This document shows positions 46,807 to 56,205 of a stretch of 64,000 bases of DNA, in pieces. Below the pieces are notes generated by a model. That model had not been told where the DNA came from, searched no databases, and was given only the letters and a program-made list of their open reading frames with translations. Numbering within the stretch: position 1 is the stretch's first letter; each line of letters opens with the position of its first letter. Location: NCBI RefSeq assembly GCF_003797825.1, contig NZ_RKME01000002.1, forward strand, positions 124,001 through 188,000, in the 5' to 3' direction. The translations under genes and the position numbers were made by a program. The DNA comes from Gordonia sp. OPL2 (GTDB taxonomy: Bacteria > Actinomycetota > Actinomycetes > Mycobacteriales > Mycobacteriaceae).

Positions 46807-48651
46807 ATGCCAGCCCTGAGGTCCCGAACCACCACCGTCGGACGCGAAGCCGCCGGAGCCCGCTCGCTCTGGCGGGCGACCGGTATGACCGACGACGACT
46901 TCGGCAAGCCGATCGTGGCGATCGCCAACTCCTACACCCAGTTCGTTCCCGGGCATGTGCACCTGAAGGATGTCGGTGAGATCGTCGCGGACGCGGTCCG
47001 AGCGGCCGGCGGTGTGCCCCGCGAGTTCCACACGATCGCCGTCGACGACGGGATCGCGATGGGACACGGCGGCATGCTGTACTCGCTGCCCAGCCGCGAG
47101 ATCATCGCCGACTCGGTCGAATACATGGTCAATGCGCACACCGCGGATGCCCTTGTCTGCATTTCCAACTGCGACAAGATCACCCCGGGCATGCTCAACG
47201 CTGCGATGCGGCTCAACGTCCCGACGGTGTTCGTCTCCGGCGGCCCGATGGAGGCCGGCAAAGCGGTCGTCGTCGACGGCGTCACCCATCCCTCCTCGGA
47301 TCTGATCACCGCGATCTCCGCATCGGCCAACAGTGAGGTGGACGACGACGGACTCTCCGAGGTGGAGCGATCCGCCTGCCCGACGTGCGGCTCGTGCTCC
47401 GGGATGTTCACCGCCAACTCGATGAACTGCCTCACCGAGGCCCTCGGGCTCGCCTTGCCGGGCAACGGCTCCACCCTCGCCACCCACGAGGCGCGACGCG
47501 CGCTGTTCGAGCGGGCGGGCACAGTCGTCGTGGAGGCGGCGCAGCGCTGGTATCGCGATGACGACGCCTCGGTGCTACCCCGAAACATCGCCACCCCCAC
47601 CGCTTTCCGCAATGCGATGGCGCTCGACGTCGCCATGGGCGGGTCGACGAACACGGTGTTGCACATCCTCGCCGCCGCGCAGGAGGGCGAGGTCGACGAT
47701 TTCGACCTCTCGGTCATCGACCAGATCAGCCGTAACGTCCCCTGCCTCTCGAAGGTGTCGCCCAACTCCGACTACCACATGGAGGACGTGCACCGGGCGG
47801 GTGGAATCCCGGCCATCCTGGGCGAATTGCGCCGCGCCGGACTCATCGACGACACCGCGTCGACCGTGCACAGTGCGACCATCGGCGACTTCCTCGACGA
47901 CTGGGACATCCGCAGCGGCACCGCCACCGACGCGGCCCACGAACTGTTCCATGCCGCGCCCGGCGGAGTCCGAACCACCACCCCCTTCTCGACCGCGAAC
48001 CGATGGAGTTCGCTGGACACCGATGCCGCAGGCGGGTGCATCCGCGACCTCGAGCACGCCTACACGGTGGAGGGCGGACTGTGCGTCCTGCGCGGCAATC
48101 TCGCCCCGGACGGCGCGGTGCTCAAGACCGCGGGCATCGATGAGGACCTGTGGCATTTCGAAGGCCCGGCACGTGTCGTCGAGAGCCAGGAGGAAGCCGT
48201 CCAGGTGATCCTCTCCAAGACGATCCAGGCCGGCGAGGTCCTCGTCGTCCGCTACGAGGGGCCTGCCGGCGGACCCGGGATGCAGGAGATGCTGCACCCC
48301 ACGGCCTTCATGAAGGGCACCGGCATGGGCAAGAAGTGCGCGCTCATCACCGACGGCCGCTTCTCGGGTGGATCGTCGGGCCTGTCGGTCGGCCACATGT
48401 CACCGGAGGCGGCCTCCGGTGGTGCCATCGGTCTCGTGGAGGACGGCGATCCGATCCTCATCGATGTCAAGACCCGACGGCTCGAGGTCCTCGTCGACGA
48501 CGAGGTGCTCGCCGAGCGGCGCGCCAAGATGGAGGCATCCGAGCGGCCGTGGCAGCCGAAGGATCGTCAGCGGACGGTCACGACAGCGCTGCGCGCCTAC
48601 GCCAAGCTCGCCACGTCGGCCGACCGCGGCGCGGTCCGACAGGTCGACTGA
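46807..48651 (+). CDS. ilvD: Dihydroxy-acid dehydratase
   Basis: A 614-residue IlvD/Edd family enzyme, third step of valine and isoleucine synthesis. Iron-sulfur cysteines are in [12 protein letters not shown] (about residues 118-129) and [18 protein letters not shown] (about 192-209). The conserved [19 protein letters not shown] is near 520. The length matches the long E. coli type. GAGGT lies about 10 nt before the ATG. Stands alone, 6 kb from ilvBNC on the other strand. Confidence 0.95.
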   Translation: MPALRSRTTTVGREAAGARSLWRATGMTDDDFGKPIVAIANSYTQFVPGHVHLKDVGEIVADAVRAAGGVPREFHTIAVDDGIAMGHGGMLYSLPSREIIADSVEYMVNAHTADALVCISNCDKITPGMLNAAMRLNVPTVFVSGGPMEAGKAVVVDGVTHPSSDLITAISASANSEVDDDGLSEVERSACPTCGSCSGMFTANSMNCLTEALGLALPGNGSTLATHEARRALFERAGTVVVEAAQRWYRDDDASVLPRNIATPTAFRNAMALDVAMGGSTNTVLHILAAAQEGEVDDFDLSVIDQISRNVPCLSKVSPNSDYHMEDVHRAGGIPAILGELRRAGLIDDTASTVHSATIGDFLDDWDIRSGTATDAAHELFHAAPGGVRTTTPFSTANRWSSLDTDAAGGCIRDLEHAYTVEGGLCVLRGNLAPDGAVLKTAGIDEDLWHFEGPARVVESQEEAVQVILSKTIQAGEVLVVRYEGPAGGPGMQEMLHPTAFMKGTGMGKKCALITDGRFSGGSSGLSVGHMSPEAASGGAIGLVEDGDPILIDVKTRRLEVLVDDEVLAERRAKMEASERPWQPKDRQRTVTTALRAYAKLATSADRGAVRQVD

Positions 48652-48666
48652 CGGGTACCGAGCCGG

Positions 48667-49920
48667 TCAGCCGGTCGGATTGCCCGGCGACTGGAACGGA
48701 TTGGTGCCGTTGAAGACCATCCAGACCGCCACGGCGGCACCGATCCCGACCAGCAGCAACGCGAGCGAACCCCACGCCGGTCGGCGCGCCCACCCGCGTG
48801 GGGCATCGAGCGCGATCCGGCCGGGCCCGGTCAGGATGATCGCTGCGGCGCACACGGCGAGCAGCGCCTCGTACTCGATGCCGGCTCCGTTGCCGCCGCT
48901 CGCGAAGAACCAGACGCCGCCGGCCAGGGTGGCCTTGTAGGCACCGGCGACGAGCATCACCCCGAGGACGGCCGACGCGGCCAACGGTGTGAACAGCCCG
49001 ACCACGAGCATCAGCCCACCGAGCGTCTCGGACAGCGCACCCACGATCGCGAGCGGTCGCGCCGCGTCGGCCTGGAACCCGATCGCCGTGTTGGGAGTGT
49101 TGACCAGCATGTCCTCGAATCCGGACAGGCGCGGACCGTTCCACCAGCCGAAGAGCTTCTGGGCGCCGTGCGCCATCGCGATCGCGCCGACCGCGCACCG
49201 CAGCACCAGGAGCCCGAGGTCGAGGGTGCCCCGCCGGGCTCGACGTTCGGCGTCGGACAGGTCGTCCTCGGCCGACCGGAGACGATCGTCGGACGCAGTG
49301 GCAGGGGTATCGGTGTCGTACCCACCGGTGTCGTACGCGGCTGTGTCGAATCCGGCCGTGTCGTACGCACCGGCGTCGTACCGCTCGGTGGCCGCCGCCG
49401 GAACGGCACCCTCGCCGCGACCTGCGGCCGGGACCGCGGTGAAGGCATCGGTCCGCGCGGTGGCGGTCCGGGCATCATCGGCGTCCGTCTCATCGGGCCC
49501 CGGATCGGTGCCCAGGCTCTCGGTCGGCACCGGGGTGCGGCCCGCGGCCGGACTGGCGAACCGGTGCGTGGGCGCCTCGGAGGACGACGTTTCGAGCGGT
49601 GGGACCGGATTCGGAGTCGGCGGCACGGTGGCGTCCGGGGTCGCCGCGGGGCTCGCCACCGGGGCCGATCGTGCGGCCGGCGCACCGGAGCCGGTGGGAA
49701 TCGACCTGGTCTCGATGTCGTCGGGATCGATGTCGTCGAGGTCGTCGACCCGGGACATGGACCCCCGCGGCGGGATCGCGTGTCGCGCGTAGAAGTCGTC
49801 GCGGTCCTCGGCCGGTACCCGGCGACGCCGCTGGGGTGTCGTCTCACCCAGGTCGATCTCGCCGGTCGGCTCATCGTACGGACTGGAACCGCTGCCTGCA
49901 GCCATGTCACGTTCGTTCAC
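48667..49920 (-). CDS. DoxX family membrane protein with long disordered N-terminus
   Basis: A 417-residue protein (Rv3005c-like). The C-terminal 150 residues are the four-helix DoxX domain (VLRCAVGAIAMAHGAQKLFGWW, about 258-279). The first 250 residues are a charged, Pro/Ala/Asp-rich cytoplasmic region with a stretch of near-repeats AYDTAGFDTAAYDTGGYDTD. In M. tuberculosis the DoxX-like protein works with SodA and SseA against thiol-oxidative stress. GTG start at 49920 with a -10 box 7 nt upstream; an ATG at 49905 is the alternative. Confidence 0.85.
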   Translation of the reverse strand: MNERDMAAGSGSSPYDEPTGEIDLGETTPQRRRRVPAEDRDDFYARHAIPPRGSMSRVDDLDDIDPDDIETRSIPTGSGAPAARSAPVASPAATPDATVPPTPNPVPPLETSSSEAPTHRFASPAAGRTPVPTESLGTDPGPDETDADDARTATARTDAFTAVPAAGRGEGAVPAAATERYDAGAYDTAGFDTAAYDTGGYDTDTPATASDDRLRSAEDDLSDAERRARRGTLDLGLLVLRCAVGAIAMAHGAQKLFGWWNGPRLSGFEDMLVNTPNTAIGFQADAARPLAIVGALSETLGGLMLVVGLFTPLAASAVLGVMLVAGAYKATLAGGVWFFASGGNGAGIEYEALLAVCAAAIILTGPGRIALDAPRGWARRPAWGSLALLLVGIGAAVAVWMVFNGTNPFQSPGNPTG

Positions 49921-49927
49921 GGTTCCG

Positions 49928-49933
49928 ACTGTA
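49928..49933 (-). promoter_or_regulatory. -10 box for a leaderless doxX transcript
   Basis: TACAGT on the minus strand ends 7 nt before the GTG at 49920. No -35 consensus is visible. Confidence 0.4.
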
Positions 49934-49989
49934 GGCGCACTCGCCCCGGCCCGGCTCGTGCGGCCCGCGGTGAGTCGGAATCGATCGCC

Positions 49990-49995
49990 TACTGT
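49990..49995 (+). promoter_or_regulatory. -10 box for a leaderless lppZ transcript
   Basis: TACTGT ends 7 nt before the ATG at 50003. The seven bases GGGTGGC could also look like a ribosome-binding site, but they are too close to the -10 for one on a longer leader. Confidence 0.4.
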
Positions 49996-50002
49996 GGGTG
50001 GC

Positions 50003-51157
50003 ATGCGCATGGGGCGGCCGACGGCAACGGGAAACCGGACACGGACCACCCGTGTGGGCACCTTTCTCGCGGTCGTGTCGATCCTCTTCATGGTGAGCGG
50101 GTGCGCCGACTTCACCGATCAGGATCGCGCCAAGGACGCCGGCGCGTTCAGCGCGAACAACGAGTCGGCCGCCAAGAAGGAACAGCCGCGTCCCTCCCCC
50201 ACCGAACCACCTGCACCCCCGCCACCGGGACCGTGCGTCGACCCCGATCCGGCGGTGATCGCGACATGCCTGGCCTCGACCGCGGCCGTCATGCCCGGCG
50301 ACGACCAGGGCGATGTCACCGTGGTCGCCGAACGCACGACCGGCAAGATCATCACCACCAAACGCTATGGACCACAACGGGTTCTGGCGACAGCCCCGGT
50401 CGACGCCGCGGGCGACGGCGGCCTGATCGCGTTCGCCTTCTCCCCCACGTACTCGCAGGACCGGCTGATCTACGCGTTGATCACGACACCGTCGGACAAT
50501 CGGATCGTGCGTCTGGCGCCCGGGGATGTTCCCAAGCCGATCCTCGTCGGAATCCCCAAGGGCGCCACCGGGAACATGGGTTCGATGTACTTCCGCAGCC
50601 CGACCGAACTGGTGGTCGCCACCGGCAACGCGGGCGATCCGGCCGCCGCCTCCTCCCCGGCGTCGTTGGCGGGGAAGATCCTGTTGGTCACGTCCTTCCG
50701 GTCCGATGCGAACCCGCGTCCGCGCGTCCTTGCCTCCGGCCTCGGCTCGAACGTGTCGCTGTGTCCGAGCACGGCCAGCGGGACCCTGTATTTCGCGGAC
50801 CAGGGAGCGACCGAGGATCGACTGCAGGTCCTCGAACCGTCCGGGCCGAAGGTGCTGTGGACCTGGCCCGACCGACCGCAGATCGCCGGGTGCGCGGCGG
50901 CGTCGGGCGCGATCTACGTGTCCACCACGCGAACTCAACACATCGAGGCCCTGAACGAGCCGACCCGGCAGAAACCGGCGATCACCCCGCCGGCGGTGGT
51001 CCTCGAGAAGCGATACGGGGCGCTGGGACGAATGGTCGCCCTGGACAACGGCATCCTGCAGTTCGCCACGGTCAACAAGGAGTACGGCAAACCGGTCAGC
51101 ACCGATGACCGTGTGGTGAAATGGCTGCCGCCGTCGTCGACCGAGGATCGCACCTGA
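50003..51157 (+). CDS. lppZ: LppZ-like lipoprotein with glucose/sorbosone dehydrogenase-type propeller
   Basis: A 384-residue lipoprotein. The signal peptide ends in the lipobox LFMVSGC (Cys about residue 34), followed by a Pro-rich spacer (PRPSPTEPPAPPPPGPC) and a six-bladed beta-propeller of the GSDH/PQQ-dehydrogenase type (FAFSPTYSQDRLIYALI, ADQGATEDRLQV). No cofactor-binding Arg/His set is obvious, and activity is unproven. The ATG at 50003 is used; the frame is open further upstream without a signal peptide. Divergent from doxX as in M. tuberculosis Rv3005c-Rv3006. Confidence 0.87.
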   Translation: MRMGRPTATGNRTRTTRVGTFLAVVSILFMVSGCADFTDQDRAKDAGAFSANNESAAKKEQPRPSPTEPPAPPPPGPCVDPDPAVIATCLASTAAVMPGDDQGDVTVVAERTTGKIITTKRYGPQRVLATAPVDAAGDGGLIAFAFSPTYSQDRLIYALITTPSDNRIVRLAPGDVPKPILVGIPKGATGNMGSMYFRSPTELVVATGNAGDPAAASSPASLAGKILLVTSFRSDANPRPRVLASGLGSNVSLCPSTASGTLYFADQGATEDRLQVLEPSGPKVLWTWPDRPQIAGCAAASGAIYVSTTRTQHIEALNEPTRQKPAITPPAVVLEKRYGALGRMVALDNGILQFATVNKEYGKPVSTDDRVVKWLPPSSTEDRT

Positions 51158-51276
51158 CCTGATCACGCCGGGTGAAGCGTTCGCTCGACGTCGCGGCAAG
51201 TGGCGCACGCGATGGGAACATCTCGGCTACTGTTCGTGCATCCACATTCGCGATCAGCTCTGCGAAAGGCGCGGCC

Positions 51277-52008
51277 ATGACCCGTCGCAGTCCCCTCGTC
51301 ATCCTGGCATTCGTACTGTCGCTGGCGTTCTCGTCGGGCGCGGCCGCCACCGCTGCGCCCGGCCCGTTCGGCGATCTGGACCTCGGATCACTCGGCGGCC
51401 CGACCACCCAAGGATGCTCGGTCGCGTCCTACGACGGCGTCAGCCGATACGGACCGGCCACCCTGTCCACCCGTCCGCCGGTCGGAGAGCAGCTGGTCGG
51501 CTACCAGCGGTTCGGACCCACGATGAACAAGTACGAGTTCGACGAGACGTACTTCGACGACAAGGTGACGAACTGGTGGATCTACCCGCCCGAGCAGGGC
51601 TACGTGCTCGACCGCAACAAGCAGCCGATCAAGCACAAGATCACGCTGAGGGTCGGTAAGCGGATGGACCGCTACGGCGGCGAAGGCGGCAATTTCCTGT
51701 CGGTCCCGGGCACGAAGTATGCGGCGCGATCACTCCCGCCGTCGAACCTGTCCGGACTGCCGGGGCAGGAACAGTACTGCAACTACCACGTGTATGAGGT
51801 GATCAAGTCGTTCCCGGTGGACACCGGCCGTATCGCACCGTGGTTCCAACAACGCGGCGGCGGCATCCAGTACGAAGTCATCCGTGGCTACGTCGACGAT
51901 GGTTCGCGCACGGACTGCAACGGCTACATCAACAAGGACGGCACCCTGAGCGTCGGATGGCTCAAGTGCGCGGGCTACCTGCGGCAGTCGTTCCCGGCCG
52001 TGAGCTGA
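51277..52008 (+). CDS. Secreted TNT-domain NAD+ glycohydrolase
   Basis: A 243-residue exported protein. A Sec signal peptide (residues 1-27, AAATA/AP) is followed by a TNT domain (PF14021 type), the NADase fold of M. tuberculosis CpnT and of fungal surface NADases. Core residues by alignment from memory are Arg132 and Phe140 (DRYGGEGGNF), His171 (NYHVYEV) and Gln198 (GGGIQYEV). SLPPSNLSGLPG and IAPWFQQ are also family-typical. Four cysteines may form disulfides. Unlike CpnT it has no channel or WXG domain. GAAAGG lies 8 nt before the ATG. The stop overlaps the next gene as TGATG. Confidence 0.87.
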   Translation: MTRRSPLVILAFVLSLAFSSGAAATAAPGPFGDLDLGSLGGPTTQGCSVASYDGVSRYGPATLSTRPPVGEQLVGYQRFGPTMNKYEFDETYFDDKVTNWWIYPPEQGYVLDRNKQPIKHKITLRVGKRMDRYGGEGGNFLSVPGTKYAARSLPPSNLSGLPGQEQYCNYHVYEVIKSFPVDTGRIAPWFQQRGGGIQYEVIRGYVDDGSRTDCNGYINKDGTLSVGWLKCAGYLRQSFPAVS

Positions 52009-52463
52009 TGCCCGGCACGGCATCGGGAGGTGACGGTTCAGACGACCAGCTCGACGACGAGATGCGGACCCAGATCGTCGATCTCGCACGCAGACTCGGA
52101 GCGCGACCGGATGACGTACCGGTCCTCGGCTCGATCCGCGGTGATTCGACACCCTACTGCGTGCGCGGACCGGACGGCTGGCATCTGACCTCCCGGGAAC
52201 GCGACCGCGTCTTGTCCGACCTGAGTACCGACGACGCCGAAGAGTTCCTCCGATGGGTGGCGGAGTCGATCTCCGAACGGATCTCGCGACGTCTGCACCC
52301 GCCCGGCTCTCTCGAATCCAGCGGGGCATCCTGGCGCGCGCAGTTCGACCTCCTGGCGTCGGTCGATCAGGGATGGGCCGACGCCTGGCTGGAGACGATG
52401 CGCGCGCGACTCGTCGACGCCGGTGCGGGCCCGGAGGTCCTCGCGATGCTCCCCGCAACGTGA
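52008..52463 (+). CDS. Putative immunity protein for the TNT NADase
   Basis: A 151-residue acidic cytoplasmic protein, family not recognised. The N-terminus is acidic and low in complexity; the middle has STPYCVRGPDGWHLTSRERD and the C-terminal half is helical. Its ATG shares a base with the toxin stop codon (52006-52010), so it is translated with the NADase. M. tuberculosis needs a dedicated cytoplasmic inhibitor (IFT) against TNT, and a small coupled gene is where such an inhibitor would be expected. Role inferred only from position. Confidence 0.6.
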   Translation: MPGTASGGDGSDDQLDDEMRTQIVDLARRLGARPDDVPVLGSIRGDSTPYCVRGPDGWHLTSRERDRVLSDLSTDDAEEFLRWVAESISERISRRLHPPGSLESSGASWRAQFDLLASVDQGWADAWLETMRARLVDAGAGPEVLAMLPAT

Positions 52464-52473
52464 CGCGCGGATC

Positions 52474-53985
52474 TCACTGACAGGCGGCGAGCACCAGTTC
52501 TTTGACCCGCGCCGGATCGGCCTGACCGCGGGTGGCCTTCATGACGTCGCCGACGATCTTCCCCGCGGCCTGTACCTTGCCGCCGCGGATCTTCTCGGCG
52601 ATGTCCGGGTTGGCGGCGAGTGCCTCGTCGACAGCCTTCTGCAGCGCGGAGTCGTCACGCACGACCTCGAGACCGCGGTCGGCGACGATCTGTTCCGGCT
52701 CGCCCTCGCCGTCGAGGACGGCGGTGGCGACCTGCTGGCCGAGCTTCGTGGTGAGTTTGCCCTCGTCGACCAGTCCGATGATCGTCGCCACCTGTCGAGG
52801 TGTGATCGACAGACCGCTCAACTCGACACCTCGGGAGTTGGCCTGCTGCGCGAGGAACGACACCCACCAGCCGCGCGCGGCCTCCGCACCGGCGCCGGCG
52901 TCGACGGTCTCGATGATGAGGTCGATGGCGCCGACATTGACGAGGTCGCGCATGACCTCGTCGGAGACACCCCACTCCTCCTGGATGCGGGCACGTCGTA
53001 CCCACGGCATCTCCGGCAACGTGGTGCCGAGTTCGTCGATCCACGACGGATCGGGTTGCACCGGAGGCAGATCCGGCTCGGGGAAGTACCGATAGTCCTC
53101 GGCGGTCTCTTTGCGGCGTCCCGCGGAGGTGGTCCCGTCCTCCTCGTGGAAGTGCCGTGTCTCCTGGATGATCTCTCCGCCCGCCTCGAGGATCGCGGCC
53201 TGGCGGCGCATCTCGTGGCGAACCGCGACCTCGACGCTCTTCAGTGAGTTCACGTTCTTGGTCTCGGTGCGGGTGCCGAACTCGGTGGCGTCCTTGCGCA
53301 TCAGCGAGACATTGGCATCGCAGCGCAGCGATCCCTGGTCCATGCGGACATCCGACACGTCGAGCGCCTTGAGGAGATCGCGCAGTGCGGTGACGTAGGC
53401 GCGTGCGACCTCGGGAGCGCGCTCACCCGCACCGACGATCGGCTTGGTGACGATCTCGACGAGCGGCACGCCGGCGCGGTTGTAGTCGAGCAGCGAATGA
53501 CTGGCGCCGTGGATTCGGCCCGAGCCGCCGATGTGCAGCGACTTGCCGGTGTCCTCCTCCATGTGTGCGCGCTCGATCTCGACCCGCCACGGCGTGCCGT
53601 CCGGGAGGAGCACCTCGAGGTACCCGTCATAGGCGATCGGCTCGTCGTACTGCGAGATCTGGTAGTTCTTCGGCTGGTCCGGGTAGAAATAGTTCTTCCG
53701 CGCGAACACACTCGACGGCCGGATGGAACAGTTCAGCGCGAGTCCGATCCGGATCGCCGACTCGATCGCCTTCACGTTCGCGACGGGCAACGAGCCCGGC
53801 AGACCGATGCACACCGGGCACACCTGGGTGTTGGGATCGGCACCGAACGCGGTCGGGCAGCCGCAGAACATCTTGGTCACGGTGCCGAGCTCGACGTGCA
53901 CCTCGAGTCCCAGCACCGGATCGAAATCGGCGATGACCTGGTCGTAGTCGAGCAGTTCGCTGGCAGCGGCAGTCATGGCGTCCAT
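52474..53985 (-). CDS. gatB: Asp/Glu-tRNA amidotransferase subunit B
   Basis: A 503-residue GatB, the kinase/tRNA-binding subunit of the GatCAB amidotransferase that turns Glu-tRNA(Gln) into Gln-tRNA(Gln). Conserved [13 protein letters not shown] (about residues 18-30), the zinc cysteines in CGCPTAFG...CPVCIGLPG (about 38-60), and [15 protein letters not shown] (about 165-179). The YqeY-like C-terminal domain is present. Start ATG at 53985 with GGAG 7 nt upstream; an ATG at 53976 also exists. gatA and gatC are 6-8 kb away on the same strand. Confidence 0.95.
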   Translation of the reverse strand: MDAMTAAASELLDYDQVIADFDPVLGLEVHVELGTVTKMFCGCPTAFGADPNTQVCPVCIGLPGSLPVANVKAIESAIRIGLALNCSIRPSSVFARKNYFYPDQPKNYQISQYDEPIAYDGYLEVLLPDGTPWRVEIERAHMEEDTGKSLHIGGSGRIHGASHSLLDYNRAGVPLVEIVTKPIVGAGERAPEVARAYVTALRDLLKALDVSDVRMDQGSLRCDANVSLMRKDATEFGTRTETKNVNSLKSVEVAVRHEMRRQAAILEAGGEIIQETRHFHEEDGTTSAGRRKETAEDYRYFPEPDLPPVQPDPSWIDELGTTLPEMPWVRRARIQEEWGVSDEVMRDLVNVGAIDLIIETVDAGAGAEAARGWWVSFLAQQANSRGVELSGLSITPRQVATIIGLVDEGKLTTKLGQQVATAVLDGEGEPEQIVADRGLEVVRDDSALQKAVDEALAANPDIAEKIRGGKVQAAGKIVGDVMKATRGQADPARVKELVLAACQ

Positions 53986-54118
53986 CTTATTGCTCCGCGG
54001 TGGAGCGGCACCGCCCGGGCGTCGAGGCCGCATCGCAAACGGGGGTGAGGATCAGGGTCATCCCCGATGCCGCCGGCGGTGACGATCCGTAGCGTCGACG
54101 ACAAGAGAAAGGACTGTC

Positions 54119-54367
54119 ATGACCATGACGACACCGACACCCACCCGATTGATGCGTTCTCGCTCCGACTCCTGGCTCGGCGGCGTGTGTGGTGGGATCG
54201 CCGCTCGCTACGGTTGGGACGCCACGATCATCCGCGTCCTGTTCGTCGCGTCGGTACTCCTACCCGGACCCCAGGTCCTGCTGTATCTCGTGCTGTGGCT
54301 GGTGATTCCCCGCGAGCCGGTCGCGCAGGCGCCGGTGTACCCGGCGACCTACCCACCGGATCTGTGA
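54119..54367 (+). CDS. PspC domain membrane protein
   Basis: An 82-residue protein with the PspC motif (RSDSWLGGVCGGIAARYGWD, about residues 15-34) and one or two membrane segments (about 37-65, IIRVLFVASVLLPGPQVLLYLVLWLVIP). Phage-shock-type PspC proteins sense or buffer membrane stress. AGAGAAAGGA lies 6 nt before the ATG. Its stop codon directly abuts the converging pfkA stop with no spacer. Confidence 0.87.
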   Translation: MTMTTPTPTRLMRSRSDSWLGGVCGGIAARYGWDATIIRVLFVASVLLPGPQVLLYLVLWLVIPREPVAQAPVYPATYPPDL

Positions 54368-55402
54368 TCAGCCGAAGATGACCCGGATCTCCTGATACTG
54401 GTCGGCGGGCACCGACTTCTGATTGGCGAGCGCGTCCGCGAAGTCGACGCGCACGATGTCCGTACCGTTCAGTGCGACCATCTTTCCCCAGGCGTTGTCC
54501 GCGCACAGGTCGGTGATCCCCATCCCGAGCCGGGTGGCCAGAACCCGGTCGAAGGCGGTGGGGACGCCGCCTCGCTGGATATGGCCCAGTACGGTCGCGC
54601 GGGTTTCGATGCCGGTGCGCTCCTGGATCAGGGGTGCGAGAACCTCCGCGATGCCACCGAGCCGCGGGCGGTTGAACCCGTCGAGACCCTTGACGGAGTA
54701 GGCCTCTTCCATCTCGGGGAGCTTGAAGCCCTCCGCCACCACGACCATGGGAGCGCGTCCCCGACTCTTCACGCTGGTGACCCAGGCACAGATCTGGTTG
54801 AGGCTCTCCGGCTGCTCCGGGATCAGGATCGCGTGCGCACCGCCGGCGATCCCCGAGTACAGCGCGATCCAGCCGGCGTGACGTCCCATCACCTCGAGCA
54901 CCATGCAGCGCTTGTGCGAGTTGCCCGTCGTGCGCAGCCGGTCGATCGCCTCGGTCGCGATCTCGACAGCGGTGTTGAATCCGAATGTGTAGTCGGTGGC
55001 GTCGAGGTCGTTGTCGATGGTCTTGGGCACCCCCACGATGTTGATGCCGTCCTCGAACAGCCGCTTCGACGCCGATGCCGTGCCCTCGCCGCCGATGGCG
55101 ATGACACCGTCGATGTCGAGGTTCTTGAGGACCTTCTTGATGTTCTCGGCACCGCCGTCGGGCTCTTGGTAGGGACCGAATCGGCTGGTGCCGAGGATCG
55201 TTCCGCCCTCGTGCGAGAGGCCGCGGACGGTGGTGCGGCTGAGCTCCATGATGTCGCCGTAGACCAGGCCGTACCAACCGTCCTTGAAGCCGACGAACTC
55301 GTGGCCGTAGACGGTTTCACCCTTGAGTACCGCTCCGCGGATCACCGCGTTCAGCCCGGGGCAGTCGCCGCCGCTGGTCAGAATGCCGAACCTCTTGGCC
55401 AT
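54368..55402 (-). CDS. pfkA: 6-phosphofructokinase
   Basis: A 344-residue phosphofructokinase. ATP-site and substrate motifs are ILTSGGDCPGLNAVIRG (about residues 7-23), IGGEGTASA (about 100) and PKTIDNDLDATDYTFGF (about 122-138). The GGEGT glycine points to ATP use, while Lys in PKTIDND is the residue found in PPi-type enzymes; this mixed pair is typical of actinobacterial ATP-PFK. Start ATG at 55402. Matches Rv3010c. Confidence 0.95.
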   Translation of the reverse strand: MAKRFGILTSGGDCPGLNAVIRGAVLKGETVYGHEFVGFKDGWYGLVYGDIMELSRTTVRGLSHEGGTILGTSRFGPYQEPDGGAENIKKVLKNLDIDGVIAIGGEGTASASKRLFEDGINIVGVPKTIDNDLDATDYTFGFNTAVEIATEAIDRLRTTGNSHKRCMVLEVMGRHAGWIALYSGIAGGAHAILIPEQPESLNQICAWVTSVKSRGRAPMVVVAEGFKLPEMEEAYSVKGLDGFNRPRLGGIAEVLAPLIQERTGIETRATVLGHIQRGGVPTAFDRVLATRLGMGITDLCADNAWGKMVALNGTDIVRVDFADALANQKSVPADQYQEIRVIFG

Positions 55403-55539
55403 TACCGTGTGACCCTCTCTCGCCGCTGACCTGTCATGTGTGCCGCTCTCACGTACGCCACTCAATCTAGTGTGCGGGGCGAGCACGCGCCGGATGTCAG
55501 GTCATCCGGCGCTCGCGCCGTCGTCGGCGGCAACCGGAT

Positions 55540-56196
55540 TCACTTGAGCCCGTTCTCGTAGGCGAACACCACCGCCTGGGCCCGATCCCGCAGCGCCAGT
55601 TTGGTGAGCACACTGCTGACGTGTGTCTTCACCGTCTGTTCGGAGACGAAGAGCTCGGCGGCGATCTCGCCGTTCGACTTGCCGTCGGCGACGAGATCGA
55701 GCACCTCGCGTTCCCGCGGTGTGAGTTGCTCGACAGCCTGATGGCGTGGCGCCCGCGCACGCCGCGACGTCACCTCGGCGATGAGGCGTCGGGTGATCGA
55801 CGGCGCGAGCAGCGCCTCCCCCGCCGCCACGACACGGACGGCACGCACCAACTCGTCTGCCGGGGCGTCCTTGAGCAAGAACCCGGAGGCTCCGACGCGC
55901 AGGGCCTCGTAGACGTAGTCGTCGATGTCGAAGGTGGTCAGCATGAGGACGCGGGTCGTCGGCGCCGAACCACTCGACGCCCGCACGATCTCCTCGGTCG
56001 CACGCAGCCCGTCCTTTCGCGGCATCCGGACGTCCATGAGCACGACATCCGGGCGAACCCGGGCGCACAGGGCCACCGCCTCCACCCCGTCGGCGGCATC
56101 GCCGAGAACCGAGATGTCTTCCTGCGCAGCGAGAAGCGCGGAGAAGCCCTGACGCACCATCGCCTGATCATCGACGACCACCACCGTGACAGCCAC
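55540..56196 (-). CDS. NarL/LuxR-type response regulator
   Basis: A 218-residue response regulator. The receiver domain has the acidic pair VVDDQ (about residues 8-9) and the phospho-acceptor Asp in VVLMDVRMP (about 54); the C-terminal LuxR helix-turn-helix reads LTPREREVLDLVADGKSNGEIA (about 153-174). It follows its histidine kinase by 9 nt. Target genes are unknown. Confidence 0.93.
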   Translation of the reverse strand: MAVTVVVVDDQAMVRQGFSALLAAQEDISVLGDAADGVEAVALCARVRPDVVLMDVRMPRKDGLRATEEIVRASSGSAPTTRVLMLTTFDIDDYVYEALRVGASGFLLKDAPADELVRAVRVVAAGEALLAPSITRRLIAEVTSRRARAPRHQAVEQLTPREREVLDLVADGKSNGEIAAELFVSEQTVKTHVSSVLTKLALRDRAQAVVFAYENGLK

Positions 56197-56205
56197 GGAT
56201 CGAGC

